Shown: positions 14,273 to 23,156 of the stretch, in pieces
Numbering within the stretch: position 1 is the stretch's first letter
Layout: each line of letters starts with the position of its first letter
DNA from: an uncultured Clostridia bacterium
Lineage (GTDB): Bacteria > Bacillota > Clostridia > Monoglobales > Monoglobaceae
DNA length: 28,998 nucleotides
Direction: 5' to 3'
NCBI GenBank assembly: GCA_934463175.1
Contig: CAKSIW010000027.1
Location: 1-28,998 of the forward strand
Position numbers and translations under genes: made by a program
Notes under the pieces: model-generated
What the model saw: the letters and a program-made list of their open reading frames with translations, nothing else
Told to the model about the DNA's origin: nothing
The model's database searches: none

Positions 14273-15148
14273 ATGCTCAAAAGCATGACAGGCTTCGGTA
14301 GGGCGGAGCGACAGACAGACGGGTTCAGCATAAAGGTAAATATGAAGTCGGTTAATCACAAAAATCTTGATTTAGTAATCAGAACACCGAGATTTTACGG
14401 TTTTGTTGAGAACAAAATCAGACAAAACGCGATTAAATGCATTTCAAGAGGAAAGGTTGAGGTGTTTGTTTCGATTGAACCGACAGAGGGAAACGAAAAG
14501 AAAATTATTCTCGACAAGACAATTGCCGGGGACTACATAAATGCACTCAGAACGCTTGCGGAGCTTGGCATTGAAGATGATGTGAAGGCGTCTACGCTTG
14601 CGCAGTATCCCGACATTTTCACCATTGAAACAACTGAGGCAGATGAAATGCTCATCTTGTCGCTGACAGAGAGTGTTTTTGAGGAGGCTGCCGAGGATTT
14701 CATAAACATGAGAACAGCAGAGGGCGGGCGCATGGAGCAGGACATATGCTGTCATCTCGGGACGCTTGAGCAGGATCTTGAAAAAGTAAAGGCGAGATAT
14801 CCGCAGCTTGTTGCGGAATACAGAGAACGGCTTTATGCAAAGCTTTGCGATGTTCTTGACGGAAAGAATATAGATGAATCAAGAATTCTCACAGAGGCGG
14901 CAATATTTGCGGAAAAATCGGATATTGATGAGGAAACCGTCAGACTTTCAAGTCATATTACGGAGTTCCGCAAAATAATGAAATCTGACTGTCCGATTGG
15001 AAAAAAGCTTGATTTCGTTGTTCAGGAGATGAACCGCGAGACAAACACCATGGGGTCGAAAGCAGGAGATGTTGAGATTACAAAGCTCATAATCGACATG
15101 AAGTCGGAAATCGAAAAAATCAGAGAACAGATTCAGAATGTCGAATAA
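14273..15148 (+). CDS. yicC: YicC/YloC family endoribonuclease
   Basis: The 291-residue protein has the family start MLKSMTGFGRAE, an N-terminal YicC-like domain (to about 155) and the C-terminal DUF1732 domain with NRETNTMGSKAGD near residue 260 and the conserved IDMKSEIEKIREQ ending. Members have been shown to cut single-stranded RNA in bacteria; the cellular targets in Clostridia are not settled. AAAGGAG at 14257-14263 lies 9 bases before the ATG. It is the first gene of the operon, 45 bases ahead of remA, as yloC is ahead of remA in Bacillus. Confidence 0.93.
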   Translation: MLKSMTGFGRAERQTDGFSIKVNMKSVNHKNLDLVIRTPRFYGFVENKIRQNAIKCISRGKVEVFVSIEPTEGNEKKIILDKTIAGDYINALRTLAELGIEDDVKASTLAQYPDIFTIETTEADEMLILSLTESVFEEAAEDFINMRTAEGGRMEQDICCHLGTLEQDLEKVKARYPQLVAEYRERLYAKLCDVLDGKNIDESRILTEAAIFAEKSDIDEETVRLSSHITEFRKIMKSDCPIGKKLDFVVQEMNRETNTMGSKAGDVEITKLIIDMKSEIEKIREQIQNVE

Positions 15149-15193
15149 AATCTGAATTACGGGCTGCTGCCCGTGCGGAAAGGAATGATAAAC

Positions 15194-15475
15194 ATGAAGC
15201 TTATCAATATCGGTTTTGGAAATATTGTGTCGGGAGACAGGGTTGTGGCAATTGTCAGCCCCGAATCCGCTCCGATTAAAAGAATCGTTCAGGACGCGAG
15301 GGACAAGGGGCTTTTGATTGACGCAACCTGCGGAAGAAGGACAAGAGCGGTTATAATAACCGACAGCGACCATATAATTCTTTCTGCAATTCAGACCGAA
15401 ACCATTGCGGGACGTGCTGCTGCAAAAGATGATGATTCGGCAAAGGACGAGGGAGAGCTTGAAAATGAAGAATAA
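15194..15475 (+). CDS. remA: RemA family DNA-binding regulator (DUF370)
   Basis: The 93-residue protein is very close to Bacillus RemA over residues 1-75 (INIGFGNI, VSPESAPIKR, DATCGRRTRAV, DSDHIILSA). In Bacillus, RemA forms ring-like oligomers on DNA and activates biofilm matrix and osmoprotection genes. Clostridia keep it without those targets, so its role here is open. The acidic tail beyond residue 78 is variable in the family. The start at 15194 fits the family's N-terminus, with AAAGGA at 15178-15183. In-frame starts at 15173 and 15185 would add residues not seen in relatives. The 3' end overlaps gmk by 11 bases. Confidence 0.95.
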   Translation: MKLINIGFGNIVSGDRVVAIVSPESAPIKRIVQDARDKGLLIDATCGRRTRAVIITDSDHIILSAIQTETIAGRAAAKDDDSAKDEGELENEE

Positions 15476-16034
15476 GGGTGTTTTGTATGTGATTTCGGGT
15501 CCTTCGGGGGTCGGAAAAGGAACAATATGCAAAGAATTGATAAAAAGAAACCCAAAGCTTTCGGTTTCGGTTTCGGCAACGACAAGAAAACCGAGATGTG
15601 AGGACAGTGAGGGTGTGACATATTTTTTCAAGTCCGAGGAAGAGTTTCGGGAGATGATTGAGGATAACAAATTCCTTGAATGGGCGGTGTATAACGGAAA
15701 CTACTACGGAACGCCGCGTGAGGCCGTTGAAAAAAGTCTTGAGAACGGCTGTGATATAATCCTTGAAATTGATGTTCAGGGTGCATTGAATGTTAAGACC
15801 TCATTCGACGGCGGTGTGCTGATTTTCATTGCTCCGCCGAATGAAAACGCGCTTTATGAACGCCTGAGAGGGCGCGGAACGGAAAACGAAGAGGAAATAT
15901 CCGAAAGAATCGGCGCAGCAAAAAAAGAGCTTGAGCTGAAAAATAAATATGATTATGTTGTTATAAATGACTGTGTCGATGACGCGGTTTTGGAAATAGA
16001 AAAAATAATGAAAAAGGAGACGAGTGCATTATGA
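15465..16034 (+). CDS. gmk: guanylate kinase
   Basis: This 189-residue enzyme phosphorylates GMP to GDP with ATP. The P-loop GPSGVGKGT lies at residues 11-19. The GMP-binding region (SVSATTRKPR and GVTYFF, then GNYYGTP) and IDVQGALNVK follow in normal order. It is a little shorter than the usual 200-210 residues at the C-terminus. The start is at 15465, with GGGAG at 15451-15455 upstream, inside the end of remA; an upstream in-frame start would lack family similarity. Its stop overlaps the rpoZ start (ATGA), which suggests coupled translation. The place next to remA and rpoZ is the standard Firmicute order. Confidence 0.95.
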   Translation: MKNKGVLYVISGPSGVGKGTICKELIKRNPKLSVSVSATTRKPRCEDSEGVTYFFKSEEEFREMIEDNKFLEWAVYNGNYYGTPREAVEKSLENGCDIILEIDVQGALNVKTSFDGGVLIFIAPPNENALYERLRGRGTENEEEISERIGAAKKELELKNKYDYVVINDCVDDAVLEIEKIMKKETSAL

Positions 16035-16297
16035 TGATTTATCCGCCGATTACGGAGCTTGTCCGCAAAACGGGCAGCAGATATGCATTGGTAATTGAAA
16101 CTGCAAAGAGAGCAAGACAGATTGTGGACGGTGCGCCGCCCATGTCCGATGTTGACACTTCCAAGGACGTGACAATTGCGGTCAATGAAATATATGAAGG
16201 CAAGGTTGAGGCGGTTGACGCTGCCGAATACCGCAGCAGGGCACAGGAAATCGGCGATACTGCGGAAAATGCAGACGCGCCTGTATTTGATTTTTAA
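16031..16297 (+). CDS. rpoZ: DNA-directed RNA polymerase omega subunit
   Basis: The 88-residue protein binds the beta-prime C-terminus and helps RNA polymerase assembly. It has the Clostridia-type omega pattern: YPPITELVRKTGSRYALV near the start, then AKRARQI, then a TIAVNEIYEGKV segment. The ATG at 16031 overlaps the gmk stop, with AAAGGAG about 11 bases upstream; a second ATG at 16034 is equally possible. The last 25 residues are acidic and variable. Confidence 0.93.
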   Translation: MMIYPPITELVRKTGSRYALVIETAKRARQIVDGAPPMSDVDTSKDVTIAVNEIYEGKVEAVDAAEYRSRAQEIGDTAENADAPVFDF

Positions 16298-16381
16298 AAA
16301 AACATTCAGCCGCAGCGGCTTTGGAATTTTTCCGAAGCATGACGCGGCTGTCGGATTATACGGCTGACAGAAAGTGCGCTT

Positions 16382-18616
16382 ATGGTTGCAAAGGTAATAA
16401 TTAATAACAGAGAACAGAATATTGACAAAGCTTTTGACTACGCAATTCCAAAAGAGCTTGAGGGCAAGCTTTCAGTTGGAATGAGGGTTGCCGTGCCTTT
16501 CGGGTTCACAAGAAAAACGGTGAACGGGATTGTAATCGGGCTTGCGCAGACAAGCGAATATGAAAGCCTGAAGGAAATTAAGGCAATATTGAATCGCGAG
16601 CCTGTCTGCACACCGCAGATTCTGAATCTTTGTCTTTGGGTGAGCAGGAAGTATTTCTGTTCGCTATATCAGGCGATCAGACTTGCCGCACCGCCGAAGA
16701 TGGATTACGGCATGAAGGAGAAAACCGTGAAATCGGCAAGACTGTCGGTCAGCCGTGAGACGGCTTTTGAACTTGCGGAGGGATTGCGGGAAAGCCGTGC
16801 GTCCGCACAGGCAAAGGTTGTTGAGGCACTCATCATGGCAGAGTCGCTTCCGCTTCCTGTAATTGTGAGAGAAAAGGGCGGCAGCTATGATGCAATCCGT
16901 GCACTGGAGAAAAAAGAAATTGTTGAAGTCTCGTCCGAGCACGTGGAGCGCAGGGCTTTTGATGAAACGAAATACGAAAAGACAGAGGCATACACACCGA
17001 CCCCTGAACAGAAAGTGGTTATTGACCATTTAAACCGATGTATTGACAACGGCGGAAAGGAAAAAATACTTTTGAGAGGTGTCACGGGCAGCGGAAAAAC
17101 AGAGGTGTTTTTGCAGGCAATCGAAAGGGTCATTTCAAAAGGAAAAAATGCAATTATGCTTGTTCCCGAGATTTCGCTGACACCGCAGACAGTTCAAAGG
17201 TTTGCAGGCAGATTCGGCAACCGTGTTGCGGTCATTCACAGTGCGCTTTCTGACGGAGAGCGTTTTGACCAGTGGACAAAGATTAAAAAGGGTGAGGTGC
17301 AGGTTGTTGTGGGTGCAAGGTCTGCCGTTTTTGCACCTTTCGGAAATATCGGTATCATAATTCTCGACGAGGAACACGAAAACAGCTATAAATCCGAAAC
17401 TACGCCGCGTTATCATGCAATTGACGTTGCGGAAAAGCGTGCGGAATCGGAGAATTGTGTTTTGCTGCTTGCGTCGGCAACACCGAGCATTTCGGAGTAT
17501 TACAGAGCAAGCTGCGGAGAATATAAGCTTTTTGAAATGACACGGCGGTATAACGAGGCAGCAATGCCCGAGGTCAAGGTTGTTGACATGAGGGGAGAGC
17601 TGTTTGAAAACAAGAATCTTTCACCGATAAGCCTTCATTTGCAGAAGGAAATCGGGTATAACCTTGAAAACGGGCAGAAAACAATTCTGTTTCTGAACAG
17701 ACGCGGTTACTCAACATTTGTATCGTGCAGACAGTGCGGTGATGTCATTAAATGTCCCGACTGTGACATTGCGCTGACATATCACAAACGTGTCAATTCG
17801 CTCACCTGCCACTATTGCGGATATACGAGGAAAAACGTGACGGAATGCCCGTCGTGCGGTTCCCGTTATGTGAAGTATTTCGGAACGGGAACTCAGAAAA
17901 TCGAGGAGGAGCTTCGGCGGCTTTTTCCGTCTGCAAGAATTTTCCGTATGGACACCGATACAACATCAAGAAAAGGCGGTCATGAGCGGATTCTGGACAG
18001 CTTTGCCGAGAGCGGAGATATTCTTCTCGGCACGCAGATGGTGACAAAGGGACTGGATTTTCACGATGTTACGCTTGTCGGAGTTCTTGCGGCGGATACG
18101 GCGCTCGCAATGGACGATTTCAGAGCAAACGAGAGAAGCTTTTCGCTTTTCACTCAGGTTTGCGGCAGGGCAGGGCGCGGCGATGTGAAGGGGCGCGCGG
18201 TGATTCAGACATACCAGCCGCAGAACGCTGTTATAAAATATGCAAAGACGCATGATTATAAGGCATTTTATGAAAATGAAATCGTGCAGAGAAAAAGATT
18301 GAATTATCCGCCGTTTTGCGACATAATATGTATTATGACAACAGGTGAGGACGAGGGGGAAACTTCGGCATATGCCGAAGCTGTGGCGGACAGGATAAAG
18401 AAATATGCAAAAACAAATGAGGAAATAGCGGATATTGCAGGCCCGGGTCCTGCACCGATTGCAAAGATAAAAAACAGCTACAGATACAGGATTTTGATAA
18501 AATGCACCAACCTTGCCGCTGCGGAGGAATTGCTGCAAAGCATACATGAAGAATATGAAAAGAGCCGCGGAAAGGTTTTTTTGAGCATAGATGTAAACCC
18601 TGTGAATATGTATTAG
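16382..18616 (+). CDS. priA: primosomal protein N', replication restart helicase PriA
   Basis: This 744-residue helicase reloads the replication fork after collapse. In order: the 3'-end binding domain (residues 1-105), a winged-helix region, the helicase core with Walker A GVTGSGKT (233-240) and Walker B DEEH (329-332), eight zinc-binding cysteines (448, 451, 457, 460, 475, 478, 488, 491), and helicase motifs V-VI (GTQMVTKGLDFHDV, QVCGRAGRG). All key residues are present. The ribosome site is weak (AGAAAG). In Bacillus and many Clostridia coaBC lies just upstream; here it is missing, and 84 bases with small dyads separate rpoZ from priA. Confidence 0.97.
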   Translation: MVAKVIINNREQNIDKAFDYAIPKELEGKLSVGMRVAVPFGFTRKTVNGIVIGLAQTSEYESLKEIKAILNREPVCTPQILNLCLWVSRKYFCSLYQAIRLAAPPKMDYGMKEKTVKSARLSVSRETAFELAEGLRESRASAQAKVVEALIMAESLPLPVIVREKGGSYDAIRALEKKEIVEVSSEHVERRAFDETKYEKTEAYTPTPEQKVVIDHLNRCIDNGGKEKILLRGVTGSGKTEVFLQAIERVISKGKNAIMLVPEISLTPQTVQRFAGRFGNRVAVIHSALSDGERFDQWTKIKKGEVQVVVGARSAVFAPFGNIGIIILDEEHENSYKSETTPRYHAIDVAEKRAESENCVLLLASATPSISEYYRASCGEYKLFEMTRRYNEAAMPEVKVVDMRGELFENKNLSPISLHLQKEIGYNLENGQKTILFLNRRGYSTFVSCRQCGDVIKCPDCDIALTYHKRVNSLTCHYCGYTRKNVTECPSCGSRYVKYFGTGTQKIEEELRRLFPSARIFRMDTDTTSRKGGHERILDSFAESGDILLGTQMVTKGLDFHDVTLVGVLAADTALAMDDFRANERSFSLFTQVCGRAGRGDVKGRAVIQTYQPQNAVIKYAKTHDYKAFYENEIVQRKRLNYPPFCDIICIMTTGEDEGETSAYAEAVADRIKKYAKTNEEIADIAGPGPAPIAKIKNSYRYRILIKCTNLAAAEELLQSIHEEYEKSRGKVFLSIDVNPVNMY

Positions 18617-18644
18617 AATTTTAAACGGAAACGGAGAATGAGAT

Positions 18645-19121
18645 ATGGCAGTCAGAAATATTGTAAAATACGGCGATGAGGTTTTGCAGAAAAAGTGCAG
18701 AACGGTCGAAAAATTTGATGACAGACTGAAAATGCTGATTGAAGATTTGTTTGACACTCTCCGCGAATCGGGCGGTGTCGGACTTGCAGCTCCGCAGGTC
18801 GGTGTTCTGAGACGCGTTTGCGTTATAGATATTGACGGAGAGGTTTTTGAGCTTGTCAATCCGGAAATCACATGCACCGAGGGTGAACAGACGGGAGCTG
18901 AGGGCTGTCTGAGCTATCCCGGGAAATTCGGGAAGGTGACTCGTCCGAACAAGGTTTCGGTCAAGGCGCAGGACAGAAACGGTGAATGGCATGAATACAG
19001 CGGTGAAGAGCTGCTTGCAAGAGCCTTTTGCCACGAAATCGACCATCTGGACGGACATATGTTTATGGAGCTTGTGACGGAGTGGTATGAGACCGACAAT
19101 GACGGCGGAGATTTGGACTGA
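18645..19121 (+). CDS. def: peptide deformylase
   Basis: This 158-residue iron or zinc enzyme removes the formyl group from the first methionine of nascent proteins at the ribosome exit. All three motifs are present: GVGLAAPQ at 44-51, EGCLS at 86-90 (metal ligand C88), and HEIDH at 130-134 (ligands H130 and H134, catalytic E131). It lies 15 bases before fmt, its functional partner that adds the formyl group. Confidence 0.96.
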   Translation: MAVRNIVKYGDEVLQKKCRTVEKFDDRLKMLIEDLFDTLRESGGVGLAAPQVGVLRRVCVIDIDGEVFELVNPEITCTEGEQTGAEGCLSYPGKFGKVTRPNKVSVKAQDRNGEWHEYSGEELLARAFCHEIDHLDGHMFMELVTEWYETDNDGGDLD

Positions 19122-19136
19122 CAGGAGGCATAACAT

Positions 19137-20066
19137 ATGAAAATTCTATTTATGGGAACTCCCGAGTTTGCTGTGCCGTGCTTTGAGGCTCTGGCGGACA
19201 GCCGCCATGAGGTGTGCGGTGCGGTGACGCAGACGGACAAGCCGGCAGGAAGGGGACATAAGCTGACAGCACCGCCTGTAAAGGTGAGTGCCTTGTCACG
19301 AGGCATTGAAGTTTTTCAGCCGGAGACTTTGAAGGACGGTGCGTTTGAAGAGGAGCTGAAAAGGCTTGAACCCGACTTGATTGCGGTTGTTGCATACGGT
19401 AAAATACTTCCCGAATATATTCTGAACTATCCGAAGTACGGCTGTGTGAACATACATGCCTCGCTATTGCCGAAATACCGGGGTGCGGGACCGATTCAGT
19501 GGTCGGTTATATGCGGTGAGAAAAAGACGGGGATCACGTCCATGCTGATGGAAAAAGGGCTTGATACGGGAGATATGCTGCTTAAATGCGAGACTGAAAT
19601 CGGTGAGTATGAAACGGCGGCGGAGCTTCACGATCGGCTGATGAATATGGGTGCGGAGCTTTTGCTTGACACTGTGGACGGCTTGGAGAAAGGAAGCATA
19701 ACACCCGAAAAGCAGAATGATGACGAATCGTGCTATGCGCCGATGCTCAGCCGTGAGCTTGCAAGGATTGACTGGTCAAAAAATGCCGATGAGGTTATTC
19801 ATTTAATTCACGGAATGAATTCATGGCCTGTGGCACATACTCTCTATATGGGAGAAAAATTGAAGGTCTACCGTGCGCGCCGCGGAGACAAGGACGGCTG
19901 CGGAGCTGCCGGACGCATTCTTTCTGCGGAAAACGGAGGAATTGAGGTTGCCTGCGGAAACGGAAGCGTTGTTCTGACAGAGGTTCAATTCCACGGCTCA
20001 AAGGCGATGAAGGTTTGCGACTATCTTAACGGACATACAGTGAAGGTGGGGGAGCTTTTAAAATAA
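19137..20066 (+). CDS. fmt: methionyl-tRNA formyltransferase
   Basis: This 309-residue enzyme formylates initiator Met-tRNA with 10-formyl-tetrahydrofolate. It begins with MGTPEFAVP. The catalytic triad N105, H107 and D143 is present in VNIHASLLP and GLDTGD, with the folate-binding SLLPKYRGAGP loop, and a C-terminal tRNA-binding beta barrel from about 205. AGGAGG at 19123-19128 precedes the ATG. The pairing with def is the standard bacterial arrangement. Confidence 0.97.
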   Translation: MKILFMGTPEFAVPCFEALADSRHEVCGAVTQTDKPAGRGHKLTAPPVKVSALSRGIEVFQPETLKDGAFEEELKRLEPDLIAVVAYGKILPEYILNYPKYGCVNIHASLLPKYRGAGPIQWSVICGEKKTGITSMLMEKGLDTGDMLLKCETEIGEYETAAELHDRLMNMGAELLLDTVDGLEKGSITPEKQNDDESCYAPMLSRELARIDWSKNADEVIHLIHGMNSWPVAHTLYMGEKLKVYRARRGDKDGCGAAGRILSAENGGIEVACGNGSVVLTEVQFHGSKAMKVCDYLNGHTVKVGELLK

Positions 20067-20078
20067 GGAGGTTTTCTT

Positions 20079-20786
20079 ATGGGAATGGGATATTTTTACG
20101 GAATTGATATGACTTATATAATTCTTGTTATGCCTGCGCTTTTGTTTGCAATGCTTGCACAGGCACGCGTCAGCAGCACGTTCAACAGGTATCGTGCGGT
20201 GAACAGCCGCCGCGGATATACCGGGGCTGACGCTGCAAGGAAAATTCTTGACATGAACGGACTGTATAACGTTCCGATTGAACGTGTGGGCGGAAATCTG
20301 ACCGACCATTTTGATCCGCGCACCAATGTTGTGCGCTTGTCCGATTCAACATACGGAAGCACATCTGTTGCGGCGATCGGTGTTGCGGCACATGAGGTCG
20401 GACATGCAATTCAGCACGCAAAGGGTTATATGCCGATTAAAATCAGAAATGCAATTGTTCCCGTGGTGCAGATTGCATCATATGCCGCGTGGCCGATTGC
20501 AATTCTGGGAATACTTCTGAGCTTTTCGGGGCTTGCAACCTTTGGCGTTTTGCTGTTCATTGCAGTTGTTGCGTTTCAGCTGATTACTCTGCCCGTTGAG
20601 TTTAATGCGTCAAGGCGAGCACTCAGAACACTTGAGACAAATGCAATGCTTGATTCGGATGAGCTTGCGGCAGCAAAAAGGGTGCTTGGCGCGGCGGCAA
20701 TGACATATGTTGCGGCGGCTGCCGTGGCAATTGCAAACCTGCTCAGACTTCTTGCGATAACAGGCGTCGGCAGACGGCGGGATTAG
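20079..20786 (+). CDS. yugP: YugP-type integral membrane zinc metallopeptidase (PF04298)
   Basis: This 235-residue membrane protein has a zinc motif HEVGH at 105-109 and a likely third ligand, E174 in LPVEFNASRRA. A first membrane segment lies near residues 11-29, a helical hairpin at about 125-170, and a last segment at about 198-220. This pattern matches the zinc peptidase 2 family, whose substrate is unknown. An AAGGAGG site precedes the ATG. The gene lies between fmt and rsmB, where Bacillus has none, with gaps of 12 and 7 bases. It may process membrane proteins, but its role is not shown by the sequence. Confidence 0.88.
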   Translation: MGMGYFYGIDMTYIILVMPALLFAMLAQARVSSTFNRYRAVNSRRGYTGADAARKILDMNGLYNVPIERVGGNLTDHFDPRTNVVRLSDSTYGSTSVAAIGVAAHEVGHAIQHAKGYMPIKIRNAIVPVVQIASYAAWPIAILGILLSFSGLATFGVLLFIAVVAFQLITLPVEFNASRRALRTLETNAMLDSDELAAAKRVLGAAAMTYVAAAAVAIANLLRLLAITGVGRRRD

Positions 20787-20793
20787 GTGAGTT

Positions 20794-22083
20794 ATGACGG
20801 CGAGAGAGGCTGCCCTCAGGGCATTGTATGAGATTGATGCAAACGGCACATATATGAATGCCGCACTGTCGGAAACGCTGCGCGGCGGCGGACTTTCGGC
20901 GGCAGACAGGTCGCTTGCGTCGGAATTGATTTACGGCGTTACAATCAACAAGCTTGCTTTGGATTATATAATATCAAAGTTTTCAAAAATAAAAATCAAA
21001 AAAATGACGCCTTGGGTTTTGAACATTCTCAGAATGGGAATATTCCAGATATATTTTATGGACAAAATCCCGGAAAGCGCTGCCTGCAACGAGGCGGTCA
21101 AGCTTGCAAAGAAATATTCGCACAGGGCAGGCACAGGCTTTGTAAACGGTGTTCTGAGAAGCTTTGCGCGGAGTGCTGCCGTGTTTGAGTTTCCGAAAGG
21201 AAGAAGTGCGGCGGAGGAGCTTTCAATTGAATATTCATATCCGCTTTGGATTACAGAAAAAATCATTGAGGAATACGGTGAGGGCGAGTGTAGGAGACTT
21301 TTTGCCGAGAACAGCAGACCGCATCGACCGTATATACGTGTAAATACGTTGAAAACCGATGCGGACAGCCTGATTCGGAGATTGTCGGACGAGGGCGTAA
21401 AATGTGAAAAGACGGAGCTTGCAAACTGCCTGACTGTTGAGAACGGACTGAACGTGAACAGCTCAAAGGCATACAGCGAGGGACTGTTTTCACTTCAGAA
21501 CATCTCATCTCAGCTTGCGGCGGAGCTTTTGGAACCTGAGGGCGGAGAGTTTATTATTGATATGTGTGCCGCTCCGGGAGGAAAAAGCTGTGCAATTGCG
21601 GAGAGAATGGGAAACACGGGAAAAATAATTGCATTTGACATATTTGAGCATAAAATCGAGCTGATTAAAAAATCGGCGAAAAGACTCGGAATTGACATAA
21701 TTGAGGCAAGGACGAAGGATTCGCGGACGGCGGACCCTGAGCTGCTTGGAAAGGCGGACAGAGTTTTGGCGGACGTTCCGTGTTCAGGGCTGGGCGTGAT
21801 ACATAAAAAGCCTGACATAAAGTATTCAAGGAGTGCGGAGGACATCGCGGAGCTTTGCGAAATCCAGAGAGGCATTCTGGAGAATGCCTGCGGATATGTT
21901 AAAGACGGCGGCGTTCTGGTGTATAGCACATGCACAATTCTGCCCGAAGAGAACAGAAAAAGAATTGCAGAGTTTTTGGAGCGTCACAGCGGTTTTTCAC
22001 TCGTTTCGGAAAGTCAGCTGATGACAACGGAAAAGGGCGAAAGCGGATTTTATATGTGCAAGCTGATGAAGGGGAAGAACTGA
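20794..22083 (+). CDS. rsmB: 16S rRNA (cytosine-967-C5)-methyltransferase
   Basis: The 429-residue protein methylates C967 of 16S rRNA. An N-terminal NusB-like RNA-binding domain occupies about residues 1-140. The S-adenosylmethionine fold follows: CAAPGGK motif, FDIFEHK acidic loop, then DVPCSGLG with one catalytic cysteine and YSTCTI with the other, as required for m5C chemistry. A GGTGAG site precedes the ATG. The stop overlaps the rlmN start by one base (TGATG), implying coupled translation with the next rRNA-modifying enzyme. Confidence 0.95.
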   Translation: MTAREAALRALYEIDANGTYMNAALSETLRGGGLSAADRSLASELIYGVTINKLALDYIISKFSKIKIKKMTPWVLNILRMGIFQIYFMDKIPESAACNEAVKLAKKYSHRAGTGFVNGVLRSFARSAAVFEFPKGRSAAEELSIEYSYPLWITEKIIEEYGEGECRRLFAENSRPHRPYIRVNTLKTDADSLIRRLSDEGVKCEKTELANCLTVENGLNVNSSKAYSEGLFSLQNISSQLAAELLEPEGGEFIIDMCAAPGGKSCAIAERMGNTGKIIAFDIFEHKIELIKKSAKRLGIDIIEARTKDSRTADPELLGKADRVLADVPCSGLGVIHKKPDIKYSRSAEDIAELCEIQRGILENACGYVKDGGVLVYSTCTILPEENRKRIAEFLERHSGFSLVSESQLMTTEKGESGFYMCKLMKGKN

Positions 22084-23117
22084 TGAATGTAAACCTAACA
22101 GACATGACCTGCGGCGAGCTGACGGAGCTGGCGAAGGAGCTTGGAGAAGCGGGGTTCAGAGGAAAACAAATATTTGAATGGCTGCACCGCGGAGCGGAAA
22201 GCTTTGATGAGATGACCAACCTTTCAAAGGCTTTCAGGCAAAGATTAGCAGAAATTTCATATATCGGAAATATAAAAATTGAAGAAAAATATGTGTCGGG
22301 GATTGACGAAACACGCAAATATCTGTTAAAATTAGATGACGGAAATTTTATTGAGTCTGTTTTGATGAAGTATGAGCACGGATATACAATATGCGTGTCA
22401 TCTCAGGTCGGCTGCCGAATGGGCTGCCGCTTCTGCGCATCAACGCTGAAGGGCAGAACACGAAATCTGACGGCAGGCGAGATTGTCGGTCAGGTTTTGT
22501 GTGTGCAGAAGGATTTGGGGCAGCGCATATCAAACATCGTTATGATGGGAATCGGAGAACCGCTTGATAATTTTGAAAGTGTCGTGAAATTTTTGGAGAT
22601 TGTGACAGCTCCCGAGGGGCTTAATATCGGTCAGCGCCATATTTCACTGTCGAGCTGCGGACTTGCCGACAAAATACGCGAGCTTGCTGACATGGAGCTT
22701 CAGATAACTCTTTCAATATCGCTTCATGCTCCGGAAAATGAACAGCGTTCGGCAATCATGCCTGTGAACAAGAGATTTCCGATTGAAGAGCTGCTTGCGG
22801 CATGTGATTATTATATAGAAAAAACAGGACGGAGGATTTCCTTTGAATATACTTTGATTTCGGGCGTGAATGACAGCTTATCCGAGGCTGACCGCCTTGC
22901 AGAGCTGCTTCACGGAAGATTATGCCATGTGAATCTGATACCTGTCAATGCTGTTGCGGAGACGGGATTTGACAAAAGCGGCAAAAGACGGGTTGAGGCA
23001 TTCCGTGCAAGACTTGAAAGCAGGAGAATCACGGCGACGGTTCGGCGGGAGATGGGGAGCGACATCAATGCGGCGTGCGGACAGCTCAGAAACAGACATG
23101 CGGATAGGGATATGTGA
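22083..23117 (+). CDS. rlmN: dual-specificity 23S rRNA/tRNA adenine-C2 methyltransferase RlmN
   Basis: This 344-residue radical-SAM enzyme makes m2A2503 in 23S rRNA and m2A37 in some tRNAs. The cluster cysteines are C111, C115 and C118 (CRMGCRFC). The catalytic pair is C104 and C332 (the latter in SDINAACGQL). Glycine-rich MMGIGEPLDN and the ISLSSCG and SLHAP segments follow family order. The start is at 22083, overlapping the rsmB stop, with GGGGA upstream; reading further upstream in this frame only overlaps rsmB. Confidence 0.96.
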   Translation: MNVNLTDMTCGELTELAKELGEAGFRGKQIFEWLHRGAESFDEMTNLSKAFRQRLAEISYIGNIKIEEKYVSGIDETRKYLLKLDDGNFIESVLMKYEHGYTICVSSQVGCRMGCRFCASTLKGRTRNLTAGEIVGQVLCVQKDLGQRISNIVMMGIGEPLDNFESVVKFLEIVTAPEGLNIGQRHISLSSCGLADKIRELADMELQITLSISLHAPENEQRSAIMPVNKRFPIEELLAACDYYIEKTGRRISFEYTLISGVNDSLSEADRLAELLHGRLCHVNLIPVNAVAETGFDKSGKRRVEAFRARLESRRITATVRREMGSDINAACGQLRNRHADRDM

Positions 23118-23156
23118 GAAATATATTATCAGACGAGAAAGGCTATGGAGGTTATT

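Noticed and set aside
16307..16370. Dyads before priA considered as a terminator
   Set aside because: The stems are 5-7 bp, mutually exclusive and lack a following T-run, and priA has no visible promoter of its own after them.
17966..18877. About 300-codon antisense frame across the end of priA and the start of def
   Set aside because: It spans two conserved genes on the other strand, has no recognisable domain, and is best explained as a by-product of their codon use.
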